Below, in pieces: positions 1 to 8,743 of a stretch of 64,000 nucleotides of DNA. Source of the DNA: Paraburkholderia sp. DHOC27 (GTDB lineage: Bacteria > Pseudomonadota > Gammaproteobacteria > Burkholderiales > Burkholderiaceae); assembly GCF_003429005.1 (NCBI RefSeq), contig NZ_QVQV01000003.1:186723-250722 (forward strand), given 5' to 3'. Numbering within the stretch: the first letter of the stretch is position 1; every line of letters starts with the position of its first letter. The notes under the pieces are model-generated. The model saw only the letters and a program-made list of their open reading frames with translations, did not search any database and was not told where the DNA came from. The translations under genes and the position numbers were made by a program.

Positions 1-743
1 ACAACTTCACCACACTCCCCCGTCGACTCGCGCTGGCTACGACGCGGTTTGCCCCACAGGAATGAGTAGAGGAACCCGGCGAGGATGGCGCCCGCCATCG
101 GCGCGGCCCAGAACAGCCAGAGTTGATCGAGCGCCCAGTCGCCGACCAGCAGGGCCGGCCCGGTGGAGCGCGCCGGGTTCACCGATCCGTTGGTGACGGG
201 CAGTGCAACCAGATAGATGAGCGCGAAACACGCGCCCTTTACGAGGGGCGCGACCGCTCGCGAAACGCGCCGGCGCGACAGCGTCAGATTCGCTATCACG
301 AAGGCGAACGACAGCACCAGTTCGATCACCACGGCCGAATGAATTTGATAGTCGCCCGGCGAGTGGTCGCCAAAGCCATTGGCGCCAAACTCGCTCGCCG
401 CAAGGTCGAACCCAGGACGACCGCTCGCCACATAGGCGAGCAATGCTGCGCCGGCCACCGCGCCCAGAATCTGCGCGGCGATGTAGGGCATCAGGTCACG
501 AACGGGAAAGCGATGGGCGGCGGCGAAACCCACCGTCACCACGGGATTGAAGTGGCCACCAGACAGGCGGCCGAGCACATACGTGGCGGTGGCGAGGGCG
601 AGGCCAAATGCCAGCGCAATCTCCAGCACGCCGTAGCCCTGCTGGGCACCGCCCGTATTCAGGACGATGCTGCCGCAGCCAATGAACACCAGCCAGGCCG
701 TGCCCGCGCCTTCGACCAGCAACCGCTTACCCAAGCTCAACAT
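1..743 (-). CDS. aqpZ: Aquaporin (AqpZ-like MIP channel), 3' end outside window
   Basis: Six-helix inner-membrane channel of the MIP family for water or small neutral solutes. About 247 codons are visible from the ATG at 743 and the frame is still open at base 1. AqpZ is about 231 residues, so only a short tail is missing. The first half-helix reads GGHFNPVVT (NPV instead of NPA); the second is canonical SVNPARS. Compared with the E. coli AqpZ filter (F43, H174, T183, R189), the Phe and Arg are kept, but the His is Tyr (ALIYLVALPVTN) and the Thr is Gly (TNGSVNPAR). The altered filter makes a pure water channel uncertain. No functional partner is adjacent. Family assignment is firm; substrate is not. 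Confidence 0.9.
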   Translation of the reverse strand, partial: MLSLGKRLLVEGAGTAWLVFIGCGSIVLNTGGAQQGYGVLEIALAFGLALATATYVLGRLSGGHFNPVVTVGFAAAHRFPVRDLMPYIAAQILGAVAGAALLAYVASGRPGFDLAASEFGANGFGDHSPGDYQIHSAVVIELVLSFAFVIANLTLSRRRVSRAVAPLVKGACFALIYLVALPVTNGSVNPARSTGPALLVGDWALDQLWLFWAAPMAGAILAGFLYSFLWGKPRRSQRESTGECGEV

Positions 744-983
744 TTCGTCCCTCTTTCTACGAGCGGCACGGCGCGATCACACCAACCATGCGTTGGCTCG
801 TACCATGCAGATTCCTGAAAACCGTTTGCATGTCGAACCATTTCCCGATGAAGAAAGTGAACTTTCCTCTCTGATCTGCATGCCGTTCCGAAGTATGGAA
901 GGGCGTTGCTGAGACTCTAATCAGACGATTCTTAAATTGAGATGCGGTACACGTCAGTCTGTCAGTGAATTTCCGACACTCGT

Positions 984-1628
984 TCAGGCTAATCCCATCT
1001 GCTGCGCGTATCGGATAAGCGCCGCATCGGAATCGAGCCCGAGCTTGCGCATGGCACTGCGCTTTTGCGTGCTGATCGTTTTCGCGCTGCGGTTCAGTTC
1101 CGCCGCGATCGTCTGTAGCGGCACGCCTTGGACGTAGAGACGGAACACGTGCCACTCGCGCGCGCTCAATACCCCCGCGCGTGGCTGCGGCAACGGGCCT
1201 GCTTCATCGAACGCTTTGCGTACGCAGGGGGATAGATACTGACGGCCGGCCATGACGGCGTCGATTGCTTCGATCAGCGCATGAGCCATGTCGCGCTTGT
1301 CGACGATGGCACGCACGCCGATATGCAACAAGCCGGACAGTGTTGGGGGATGACAGATCATGGTAAGCACCACCACCTGTGGATGAGGTGTGTGACGCAG
1401 CACCCGGCGCAACAGCGGCGTGGCGTTGAGCTGGCCGTCGAGGTCCGGCATGCCGATGTCGGAAACGACGACTTCGCAAGCACACAGGTCGATCAGTTCG
1501 GCGAGCGATTGCGTATCGGTTGCCTCACCCACGAGCGTCATGTGCGGCACCGTCTGTAGCAGATGCCTGACGCCATGCCGGATGCAACTATGGTCGTCCG
1601 CTACGATGACTCGGGTATTCGGTTTCAT
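984..1628 (-). CDS. RcsB-like response regulator (REC + LuxR HTH), first of three
   Basis: 214-residue cytoplasmic regulator. The N-terminal receiver domain has the acidic pair D11-D12, phospho-acceptor D57 (VVVSDIGMPD) and a conserved Lys near residue 112. The C-terminal LuxR-type helix-turn-helix covers roughly 150-210. Its recognition region (SAKTISTQKRSAMRKLGLDS) closely follows that of enterobacterial RcsB. It lies in a tandem array with two similar regulators on the same strand, separated by gaps of about 110 and 155 bases. No histidine kinase is adjacent, so the signal source is unknown. Target genes cannot be inferred from sequence. Confidence 0.88.
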   Translation of the reverse strand: MKPNTRVIVADDHSCIRHGVRHLLQTVPHMTLVGEATDTQSLAELIDLCACEVVVSDIGMPDLDGQLNATPLLRRVLRHTPHPQVVVLTMICHPPTLSGLLHIGVRAIVDKRDMAHALIEAIDAVMAGRQYLSPCVRKAFDEAGPLPQPRAGVLSAREWHVFRLYVQGVPLQTIAAELNRSAKTISTQKRSAMRKLGLDSDAALIRYAQQMGLA

Positions 1629-1739
1629 TTTGTTGTTGTGGATCTGACCGGCATTCCCTGCACTGAGTGCGTCCCCAGGAATGACCAGGCCGTTTTTTCT
1701 TGTCGTCGCGCGCTGGCGGCGTGCGCGAGGCCTGGTGGA

Positions 1740-2453
1740 TCAGGTTTGAGGGGGGTGGGATTCGCCTCGTGCTTCCCGCCCATCCTCGGTCAGCACGCCA
1801 TGATCTACAGCGAAGCGGAACAATTCGCTGTCGCTGTGCAGCGCGAGTTTGCGCATTGCGGTGCACTTCTGCGCGCTGACTGTCTTGACGCTGCGACCGA
1901 GCCGCATGGCGATCTCCGTAACCCCGACGCCCGACGCATACTGCGTGAGCACTTCCAGTTCGCGCGGCGTCAGCAGTTCGCGGACAAACTCGAAACGCCG
2001 CCCGACCGCCGCGTCGGCGATCAGCTTGAGTACCGCGGGGCCGATGTAACACTCATGCGCGAGCGCGGTCACGATGGCCACGTGGATCAAGTCGATGCGG
2101 TCGCGTTTGCTCATCAACGCATCGACGCCCAGCGTGAGCACTTTCTGCAACGTACCGGCGTCCGTCTCCATAGTCAGCACGACGAGCGGTGTGCCCGGGT
2201 AACGCCGCTTGAACTGCTTGACGCTTTCAATGCCGTCCAGCTCGTCGTCGCTCGACATGTACAGATCCATCACGGCAAGGTCGAATTCGGTCTGATCGGC
2301 TTGCGCAAAAAGTTCGCTGCAATCAGCGGCATGCCCGACGATCTGCACATTGGGATGTACGGACATCAGACTCTCGATTGCAAACAGCACAAGCGGATGA
2401 TCGTCCGCAATAATGACCCGGACGGGTGTGCTTAATTCGGCGTATTCCAGCAT
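1740..2453 (-). CDS. RcsB-like response regulator, second of three
   Basis: 237-residue response regulator. The receiver domain has D17-D18 and phospho-acceptor D63 (LAVMDLYMSSDD); the conserved Lys lies in ALMSKRDR. The LuxR HTH near 165-220 contains SVKTVSAQKCTAMRKLALHS, again RcsB-like. It has a longer N-terminus than its neighbours and a hydrophilic tail of about 15 residues after the HTH. The three tandem paralogues are clearly diverged from one another, which suggests old duplication and separate regulatory roles. No sensor kinase gene is nearby. Confidence 0.88.
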   Translation of the reverse strand: MLEYAELSTPVRVIIADDHPLVLFAIESLMSVHPNVQIVGHAADCSELFAQADQTEFDLAVMDLYMSSDDELDGIESVKQFKRRYPGTPLVVLTMETDAGTLQKVLTLGVDALMSKRDRIDLIHVAIVTALAHECYIGPAVLKLIADAAVGRRFEFVRELLTPRELEVLTQYASGVGVTEIAMRLGRSVKTVSAQKCTAMRKLALHSDSELFRFAVDHGVLTEDGREARGESHPPQT

Positions 2454-2607
2454 TTTTCGGGCTCCCCCGGTTCAAAGATTCCCGTCGCTCTCTCGTGAAC
2501 AACCGGCCCTGCACGAGCATCGAATATTCGCCATTTGACAAACATAAGATTGCTCCGAAATGCCCATTCGGATGAATATCTTTTACCTTTTTATTTAGTT
2601 ATCCGAC

Positions 2608-3270
2608 TTATTTTTCAGACAATCCATTAACCTTGACATAAGCGAACAGAGCGAGATCGTTGTTCACGCCGAGTTTCGCCATAGCGAGTCGTTTCATCCG
2701 GCTGATGGCGCGCACATCGCGTCCCAGCGAACGCGCGATATCGGATATCGACTTACCGTGTACGAACAGGCTGATCACGCGCGTCTCGTGTGGTGACAGC
2801 GGGCGCCTGACCTGCGTGTCGAAAATCTCGTCACCGCCCTCTGCTAGCAGCAGAGTTTCCTGGATGGCGTCGCTGACATAGGCGCGCTCACCACACGCCC
2901 GACGGACCGCCGCGACGAGTTCGGTCATAGAGCCGGCTTTGGTGAGCACGCTTATGGCGCCGTCAGAAATCGCGACGCGCAGAATGGTGGCGTTCATGGA
3001 ACTGGTGAGAATCACCACGCGCAGCGCGGGCCAGCCCTGGCGGATACGCTGCACCATCCGTATGCCGTCTTTGAGTGAGCCGTCGGCCTCCGGCATGCTC
3101 AGATCTGTCACGAGCACGTCACAGGGTCGCGTCTGCAGCAGATGAAGCAACGAAGCAGGACTCGGAGCCTCGCCGACGATCAGAATGTCTGGATGCGCCG
3201 ACAGCGCGGACCTGACACCGAGCAGAACGAACGGGTGGTCGTCTGCCAATACGACTCGAAGCTGCTCCAT
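2608..3270 (-). CDS. RcsB-like response regulator, third of three
   Basis: 220-residue regulator with D10-D11, phospho-acceptor D56 (VLVTDLSMPE) and a Lys in VLTKAGSM. The LuxR-type HTH near 155-212 contains DVRAISRMKRLAMAKLGVNND. This is the first gene of the array in transcription order. Its upstream region (3271 onwards) carries a perfect 6-1-6 inverted repeat at 3346-3358 that could be an operator. Like its two neighbours it has no adjacent kinase. The receiver chemistry appears intact, so it could be phosphorylated by a distant or shared kinase. Confidence 0.88.
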   Translation of the reverse strand: MEQLRVVLADDHPFVLLGVRSALSAHPDILIVGEAPSPASLLHLLQTRPCDVLVTDLSMPEADGSLKDGIRMVQRIRQGWPALRVVILTSSMNATILRVAISDGAISVLTKAGSMTELVAAVRRACGERAYVSDAIQETLLLAEGGDEIFDTQVRRPLSPHETRVISLFVHGKSISDIARSLGRDVRAISRMKRLAMAKLGVNNDLALFAYVKVNGLSEK

Positions 3271-3345
3271 GATTTTCTCTCGTTGGTTTCATGACGACGC
3301 GAGGTGGGTGCTTCGGCGAGCCACCACGCCGGCTCCCGCTTATGA

Positions 3346-3358
3346 CATGCATTGCATG
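3346..3358. promoter_or_regulatory. Inverted repeat upstream of third response regulator
   Basis: Perfect palindrome CATGCA-T-TGCATG, 76 bases upstream of the start of the regulator gene at 3270. Size and symmetry suit a dimeric DNA-binding protein. Function is inferred from position only. Confidence 0.3.
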
Positions 3359-3937
3359 GTGGGGAAACGGCGCAGCCGCAAACCTTCATGGAATCAAATT
3401 TGGGGCACAAACATAATGGGAGATTTCCGAATCCTTTCAGCGATTGCATTCACCTGACTCAATCAATCAGGAATGCATAACTATTTTCCTGCCGCGAGGA
3501 ACATGACGGTGCGAATTGATGGCGCCGCCAATAGGAATGACGAAGCTAATGCGCTGGAGACTTCCTACAGAGAAGAGCCGGCGTGCTGCCACTGCGAGTT
3601 TCGTCATTTCTGCGCGTGCCGCCTCAGTCATCGCCACCGTCACCACTGTCGCCACCACTGTCACCGCCGCCAACTCCGGTTCCGACACGCTCACCACGTC
3701 CCACGCCCCGCCTGGCCCACGCACAACCTGCCGCCGACAAACCCTGCCATCGCCGCACAGGGCAACGCGAACGTGCCATACCAGCAACGAGGGCCGATTA
3801 GGCCAGCCAGTTGCCGGCAGCAAAAAGCGACGTTGAAAGCGCTGAGGATGCCGCCTATGATTGTTCGGTATCTGCAGAAGTGAGCCGCGTAATCGCGCAC
3901 CACCCTGTCCGGCAACCATCGGGCAGGGGGTTTTTGC

Positions 3938-3959
3938 ATGACGGCCATCTGGCCGTCAT
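3938..3959. promoter_or_regulatory. Perfect 10-2-10 inverted repeat upstream of the oxidase operon
   Basis: Arms ATGACGGCCA and TGGCCGTCAT are separated by TC, about 260 bases upstream of the first cytochrome gene. No T-run follows on either strand, so an intrinsic terminator is unlikely. A protein operator or an RNA hairpin in a long leader is possible. The A/T-rich tract that follows is the most likely promoter region. Confidence 0.4.
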
Positions 3960-4220
3960 AAATCGGTCGAGCAAAACAGCTTTTCCCTTTAGATATTGGC
4001 TCAACGGTTATTGGTCGATTAAAAGTAAATGGTTGTCCATACTGATTCGGTGCCGAACGCCATGGTCAACTAACCGAACCCACTTAATCAACGCTTACTG
4101 ATTCCGGTTTCGCTGTCGCGGTTTAAAGCAGGTTTGAAGGGCGGTCACGCAAACGGTATTCGCATACCGCGTGCGTGAAAAATATGCGTCATAAACGCGT
4201 TCTCCCCGACGAGGCTTGGC

Positions 4221-4937
4221 GTGCATCGCAGAACTATCGGATCCTCCATTCTGTTTGTGATTTACGCTGCGCGGGCCTGCGCGGCGCTCGCCGCCACGGA
4301 CGCGGCGGCGCCCATGCCCTCCGCAATGGATGAGCGGGTGCGCGCCTGCACCTCCTGCCACGGCGCGCAAGGCCAGGGCCTCAACAACGACTACTTCCCG
4401 CGCATTGCCGGCAAGCCGGCCGACTATCTGTTCAACCAGCTGATTTCGTTTCGTGACGGCGGCCGCACCTATCCGCCAATGGGCTATCTGATCGCCTTCC
4501 TGCCGGACGACTATCTGCGCAAGATCAGCGCGTATTTCTCGGCCCTGCAGCCGCCTTATCCGAACGCGGATACCGGCAACGTTTCGCCTGCGGTGCTGCA
4601 ATACGGTGAGAGGCTCGTCACCCACGGCGACCCGGCACGCAAACTGCCTGCCTGCGCTGCCTGCCACGGTGCGCGGCTGACCGGCGTACAGCCGGGCATT
4701 CCGGGGCTGCTCGGTTTGCACGCCAGTTATATAGCCGGGCAGATGGGCACCTGGCGCTCCGGCACGCGCCACGCCACCCCGCCTGACTGCATGCATTCGA
4801 TCGCCATCAAACTGACCGACCGGGACATCACGGCGGTGTCGAGCTGGCTGGCGCGCCAGCCGCGTCCGGCGGATCCCACGCCTGCCGCGACAGGAGCCGG
4901 GCCGCTGCCACTGGCCTGCGGGAGTCAGCCGCAATGA
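4221..4937 (+). CDS. Di-haem cytochrome c4-like protein
   Basis: 238-residue exported electron carrier and first gene of the ba3-oxidase operon. The GTG start is preceded by GAGG. A signal peptide covers about residues 1-25 (AARACAALAA). Two c-type haem sites, CTSCH and CAACH, lie in the two halves, as in cytochrome c4, each with a downstream Met/Leu-rich axial-ligand region. It presumably passes electrons to the oxidase encoded downstream. Its stop overlaps the next start (ATGA), so the genes are translationally coupled. Confidence 0.85.
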   Translation: MHRRTIGSSILFVIYAARACAALAATDAAAPMPSAMDERVRACTSCHGAQGQGLNNDYFPRIAGKPADYLFNQLISFRDGGRTYPPMGYLIAFLPDDYLRKISAYFSALQPPYPNADTGNVSPAVLQYGERLVTHGDPARKLPACAACHGARLTGVQPGIPGLLGLHASYIAGQMGTWRSGTRHATPPDCMHSIAIKLTDRDITAVSSWLARQPRPADPTPAATGAGPLPLACGSQPQ

Positions 4938-6325
4938 AGCCGATCCTTGCTCAACCCAAACGCATCGCACGGCGTGTCCGTCTGGCAAGACTGCCCCACA
5001 TCCGCCGCCGCGCTGTGAGCGCGCGCCCGGCCCGAATCGCGGCAGCGTTCGCCATGAGTGCCGTGTTCGTGCTCGCCGCGCTGAACCCGCACGCGGGACT
5101 AATCCGCATGGCACGCGCCGCGAGCGACGCATCGGCCCCCACGGCAACCGCAGCCGCCGACACCCGCCCCGACATCGTCAAGCGCGGCGAATACCTCGCT
5201 CGCGCGGGCGACTGCATTGCCTGCCACACGGCCCCGCGCGGCAAGATGTTCGCCGGCGGTCTCGCGATGGAAACGCCGTTCGGCACGCTCTATTCGCCGA
5301 ACATCACCCCCGACGCGCAATACGGCATCGGCGCATGGAGTCCCGACGCTTTCTTCCACATGATGCGTACCGGCATAGCGCCCGGCGGCAAGGTGCTCTA
5401 CCCGGCCATGCCGGTCGCGCAATACACCAAGGTGACGCGCGAAGACTCGGACGCGATCTTTGCCTATCTGCAATCCGTACCCGCGGTGCGCGAGCCGAAC
5501 CATCCGCACGAACTCAAGTTTCCGTTCAACCAGCGCAAGCTGCTGCTGGGATGGCGCACGCTGTATTTCCGTGAAGGCGAATTCAAGCCGGACCCGAGCC
5601 GCTCGGTGGAATGGAACCGCGGCGCGTATCTGGTGGAGGGTCTCGGCCACTGCACGATGTGTCACACGCGCATCAACATGCTGGGCGGCTCGTCGCAGCG
5701 CGACCAGTTCGCGGGCGGCCTGATTCCGGTGCAGAACTGGTACGCGCCGTCGCTCACGTCGGACAAGGACGGCGGCCTCGGCGACTGGAGCGTGAAGGAC
5801 ATCGTCGATCTGCTGCAAGCCGGCATCTCGGATCGCGGCGCCGTGTATGGACCCATGGCGGAAGTCACGTATCACAGCCTGCAGTACATGACCGACGACG
5901 ACGTGAAGGCGATGGCCGCGTACCTGAAGACGCTGCCCGACAACGACCCCGGCCGCAAATCCGGCCCCACCGCGCCGACCAACACCAAGGTCTTCGCGCT
6001 CGGTGAACAGATCTACGCGAACAAATGCGCGTTGTGTCATGGCGCGCAGGGTGAGGGCCAGTTGCAGCATTACCCGCCGCTCGCGCACAACCAGTCCATT
6101 GAAATGAACTCCGCCGTCAACCCGATTCGCATTGTGCTGAACGGCGGTTTTCCGCCCGGCACGCAGCGCAATGCCGAACCGTATGGCATGCCGCCCTTCG
6201 GCCAGGAACTGAACGATGTCGATGCCGCCGCCGTCGTGACCTACATTCGCACCGCATGGGGCAATCACGGCGCGCCGGTGACCGACCACGAGGTGAACGA
6301 ATTGCGCAAGGCGCCGCTGCATTGA
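4934..6325 (+). CDS. Tri-haem cytochrome c (dehydrogenase cytochrome-subunit type)
   Basis: 463-residue protein with an Arg-rich N-terminus, a membrane or signal helix at about 35-60, and three haem-binding sites: CIACH, CTMCH and CALCH. This layout resembles the membrane-bound cytochrome c subunits of alcohol, gluconate and aldehyde dehydrogenases (AdhB/GndH type), but no dehydrogenase catalytic subunit is nearby. In this operon it more likely links a periplasmic donor or the quinol pool to the ba3 oxidase. It overlaps the previous gene by four bases. The donor is inferred, not shown. Confidence 0.85.
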   Translation: MKPILAQPKRIARRVRLARLPHIRRRAVSARPARIAAAFAMSAVFVLAALNPHAGLIRMARAASDASAPTATAAADTRPDIVKRGEYLARAGDCIACHTAPRGKMFAGGLAMETPFGTLYSPNITPDAQYGIGAWSPDAFFHMMRTGIAPGGKVLYPAMPVAQYTKVTREDSDAIFAYLQSVPAVREPNHPHELKFPFNQRKLLLGWRTLYFREGEFKPDPSRSVEWNRGAYLVEGLGHCTMCHTRINMLGGSSQRDQFAGGLIPVQNWYAPSLTSDKDGGLGDWSVKDIVDLLQAGISDRGAVYGPMAEVTYHSLQYMTDDDVKAMAAYLKTLPDNDPGRKSGPTAPTNTKVFALGEQIYANKCALCHGAQGEGQLQHYPPLAHNQSIEMNSAVNPIRIVLNGGFPPGTQRNAEPYGMPPFGQELNDVDAAAVVTYIRTAWGNHGAPVTDHEVNELRKAPLH

Positions 6326-6373
6326 CGTTGTGCTGCACGAACACTTCGAAACGCTGTACGGAGAAACCGCTAG

Positions 6374-6550
6374 ATGGACGACAACGACATTCCCCACACC
6401 GCTTCGCCATCCGATGACGAAGTGTCACGGGTCGTCGCCGCCGGACCGCACGGCGCGGTTGCCGTGGCCGGCGTCGCCACGCTGATCGTGGTGGCGATCT
6501 GGTTTGCCTTCTACTTCCTCGTGTTCCTGCCACGCGGCGTCGTCCACTGA
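6374..6550 (+). CDS. 58-residue one-helix protein, candidate small oxidase subunit
   Basis: Small gene between the tri-haem cytochrome and oxidase subunit II. The ATG at 6374 follows GGAG about ten bases upstream. The stop lies two bases before the subunit II start. The product has an acidic, hydrophilic N-terminus (about 1-26) and one hydrophobic helix (about 28-52, ending WFAFYFLVFLP). Position and topology match the single-helix accessory subunit of ba3-type oxidases (subunit IIa). Assignment rests on context and topology because the sequence is too short for motif proof. Confidence 0.7.
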   Translation: MDDNDIPHTASPSDDEVSRVVAAGPHGAVAVAGVATLIVVAIWFAFYFLVFLPRGVVH

Positions 6551-6552
6551 TC

Positions 6553-7131
6553 ATGTCCAGCCCAACCCCATCCCCCGACCATCCGGATAACGGCCACGCC
6601 ATTGCACTGCGCGCCGAGCGCCGCTGGGCGATCTTCGCCTCGGGACTGATCCTCCTGATGCTGCTCGTCGTCATCTTTTCCGGCGTGCACTGGGCGATGA
6701 TGCCGCCCTCGCGCGTCGAGACCGTCGATCCGAGCCGCCTGCAACTGTCCGGCGAATTCGTCGAAGAAAATCTGGGCTCGGCTGTCGAACCCGACGGCTC
6801 GGTAGTGGTGCGCTTCATCGCGCAACAGTATTCGTTCACGCCGCAATGTCTGCTGGTGCCCACCGACACGCCCATCACCTTTCGCACCACCAGCGCCGAC
6901 GTCGTGCACGGCCTGCTCGTGACGGACACCAACATCAACACGATGGTCGTACCCGGCTATATCTCGACGCTCGCCACGAGTTTCGACAAGCCCGGCGAGC
7001 ATCTGATGCCCTGCCACGAGTTCTGCGGCTTCGGGCATCAAACCATGTGGGCGCATGTGAAGGTCATCGACAAGGCTGCCTTTCTCGAGCAGGCACGACA
7101 ATCACGGAGGTTGAGCTGTGTTCCTCGCTAA
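6553..7131 (+). CDS. ba3-type cytochrome c oxidase subunit II
   Basis: 192-residue CuA subunit. One N-terminal membrane helix (about 25-47) anchors a periplasmic cupredoxin domain. All CuA ligands are visible: H119 (DVVHG), then C154, E156, C158, H162 and M165 in PCHEFCGFGHQTM. It accepts electrons from cytochrome c and passes them to subunit I. The 3' end overlaps the GTG start of subunit I by 14 bases, so the two genes are coupled. The single-helix form is typical of B-family oxidases; A-family subunit II usually has two. Confidence 0.92.
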   Translation: MSSPTPSPDHPDNGHAIALRAERRWAIFASGLILLMLLVVIFSGVHWAMMPPSRVETVDPSRLQLSGEFVEENLGSAVEPDGSVVVRFIAQQYSFTPQCLLVPTDTPITFRTTSADVVHGLLVTDTNINTMVVPGYISTLATSFDKPGEHLMPCHEFCGFGHQTMWAHVKVIDKAAFLEQARQSRRLSCVPR

Positions 7132-8743
7132 GCGACTCGTTCTCGCGCACTTCTGGCTCGCCTTCATCGCCTTTCTGCTGGCGCTTTTCATGGGGGCGTG
7201 GCAGATGCTGGTGCGCAGCCCGCTGCATCCGTGGGTGGGCGACCCCGAGCTTTACTACCGCTCGGTGACTGCGCACGGCACGGTGATGGCGTACGTGCTA
7301 CCCACGCTGGTGGCGATGGGCTTCGGCTACGCGATCGTCGAACTCGCGCTGCGCCAGCCGCTGGTGGGACTCAAGTGGGCATGGGCCGCGTTCTTCGTGC
7401 TGGCGGTGGGCGCAGTGGTGGCGATGATCCCGGTGTCGATGGGTCAGGCGTCGGTGCTTTTCACGTTCTACCCGCCGATGATCGGCAGTCCGCTCTATTA
7501 CCTCGGCGTCGTGCTGGTGGTGGTCGGCTCGTGGATCTGGGTCGCACTGATGCACGTGAACCTGCGCGTCTGGAAGCGCGCCAACGTGGATAAACCCGTG
7601 CCGCTCGCCATGTTCGCCAATGTGGCCGGCGCCTATTTGTGGGCGTGGACGGCCATCGGCGCCGCGCTCGAAATCCTGCTGCAGATTCTGCCGGTGGCGT
7701 TCGGCTGGGCCCATACCATCGACGCCGGCCTCTCGCGCGTGCTGTTCTCGTGGACGCTGCACGCCATCGTCTACTTCTGGCTGATTCCCGCGTATATCGC
7801 CTATTACACGATGGTCCCCGGCGCGATTGGCGGGCGCCTCTACAGCGATTCGATGGCGCGCGTGTCGTTCATCCTGTTCCTGATCTTCGCCATGCCGATT
7901 GGCATTCACCATCTGTTCGCGGACCCGCAGGTCGGCGCCGGCTTCAAGTTCGTGCATGCAGTCTTCACCGGCATGGTCTCAGTGCCGACGCTGCTCACGG
8001 TGTTTACGATCTGCGCCTCGGTTGAGATTGCCGGCCGCTTGCGCGGCGGCAAAGGCGCGTTCGGCTGGCTAACCGCGCTGCCGTGGCGCAATCCAATGAT
8101 GCTGGTGCTGGCGTTTTCGTTCGTGATGCTCGGGCTTGGCGGCGCGGGCGGTCTCATCAACATGAGCTACCAGTTGAATTCGACCATCCACAACACGCAA
8201 TGGGTGACCGGCCACTTCCATCTGATCTTCGGCGGCGCCATCGTCATCATGTACTTCGCGATCGCCTATGAACTGTGGCCGCAACTCACCGGACGCGCGC
8301 TCTGTTCGCTGCGCCTCGTGCGCACGCAACTGTGGCTGTGGTTCATCGGCATGATGGTGGTGACGATACCGTGGCACTACGTAGGCCTGCTCGGTGCGCC
8401 GCGCCGCATGGCTTACTACGACTACAGCGCGCCGGGGCTGCAACAGCAGGCCGTGTGGGTCGCCGTGTCGGCCATCGGCGGCTTCGTGCTGCTGGCTTCG
8501 GGCATCCTGTTCATTTACATCCTCGCCAAGTCGCAACTCGGGCCGCTCGTGCAACCGCGGGAATTCCGTTTCAGCCTGCCCACGCATCCGGTGGATCACG
8601 TGCCTGCCGCGCTCAACAGCTTCGGCCTGTGGGTGGCGTTGATGATTGCGTTGACGGTGGTCAACTACAGCGTGCCAATCTTCCAGCTCCTACGGCTGCA
8701 ACAGACCTCCGTGCCGGCGGTGGTGGTTGGAGGCCAGCGATGA
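7118..8743 (+). CDS. ba3-type cytochrome c oxidase subunit I
   Basis: 541-residue polytopic haem-copper oxygen reductase catalytic subunit. The GTG start has CGGAGG at 7105-7110. Visible ligands: H53 for the low-spin haem (TAHGTVMAY); CuB ligand H215 with cross-linked Y219 (LHAIVYFWL); CuB pair H264-H265; and H366/H368 (GHFHLIF) for the high-spin and low-spin haems. The HxxxY spacing and overall length match the Thermus ba3 (B-family) enzyme. These enzymes generally have high oxygen affinity. The stop overlaps the next cytochrome start (ATGA). Confidence 0.94.
   Translation: MFLAKRLVLAHFWLAFIAFLLALFMGAWQMLVRSPLHPWVGDPELYYRSVTAHGTVMAYVLPTLVAMGFGYAIVELALRQPLVGLKWAWAAFFVLAVGAVVAMIPVSMGQASVLFTFYPPMIGSPLYYLGVVLVVVGSWIWVALMHVNLRVWKRANVDKPVPLAMFANVAGAYLWAWTAIGAALEILLQILPVAFGWAHTIDAGLSRVLFSWTLHAIVYFWLIPAYIAYYTMVPGAIGGRLYSDSMARVSFILFLIFAMPIGIHHLFADPQVGAGFKFVHAVFTGMVSVPTLLTVFTICASVEIAGRLRGGKGAFGWLTALPWRNPMMLVLAFSFVMLGLGGAGGLINMSYQLNSTIHNTQWVTGHFHLIFGGAIVIMYFAIAYELWPQLTGRALCSLRLVRTQLWLWFIGMMVVTIPWHYVGLLGAPRRMAYYDYSAPGLQQQAVWVAVSAIGGFVLLASGILFIYILAKSQLGPLVQPREFRFSLPTHPVDHVPAALNSFGLWVALMIALTVVNYSVPIFQLLRLQQTSVPAVVVGGQR

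Larger units (their letters stand above)
3271..4220. other. Gene-poor 950-base interval
   Basis: Between the divergent response-regulator array and the oxidase operon I see no credible gene. Several 80-150 codon frames are open on both strands, but their compositions are low-complexity or Arg/Pro-rich and they lack convincing ribosome sites. The interval holds two perfect inverted repeats (3346-3358 and 3938-3959), a 12-base imperfect tandem repeat near 3640-3665, and an A/T-rich segment at about 3960-4090 that probably contains the oxidase promoter. Confidence 0.5.

Noticed and set aside
3636..3668. Tandem CACCACTGTC-type repeats as a CRISPR or VNTR
   Set aside because: Only two imperfect copies with no spacers; likely chance in a GC-rich stretch.
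3467..3948. Open frames of 80-150 codons on both strands
   Set aside because: Low-complexity or Cys/Arg-rich translations, mutual overlap and no ribosome sites; typical of GC-rich non-coding DNA.
5099..6397. Long open frame antisense to the tri-haem cytochrome gene
   Set aside because: A shadow of codon bias on the opposite strand; the plus-strand gene has diagnostic CXXCH motifs.
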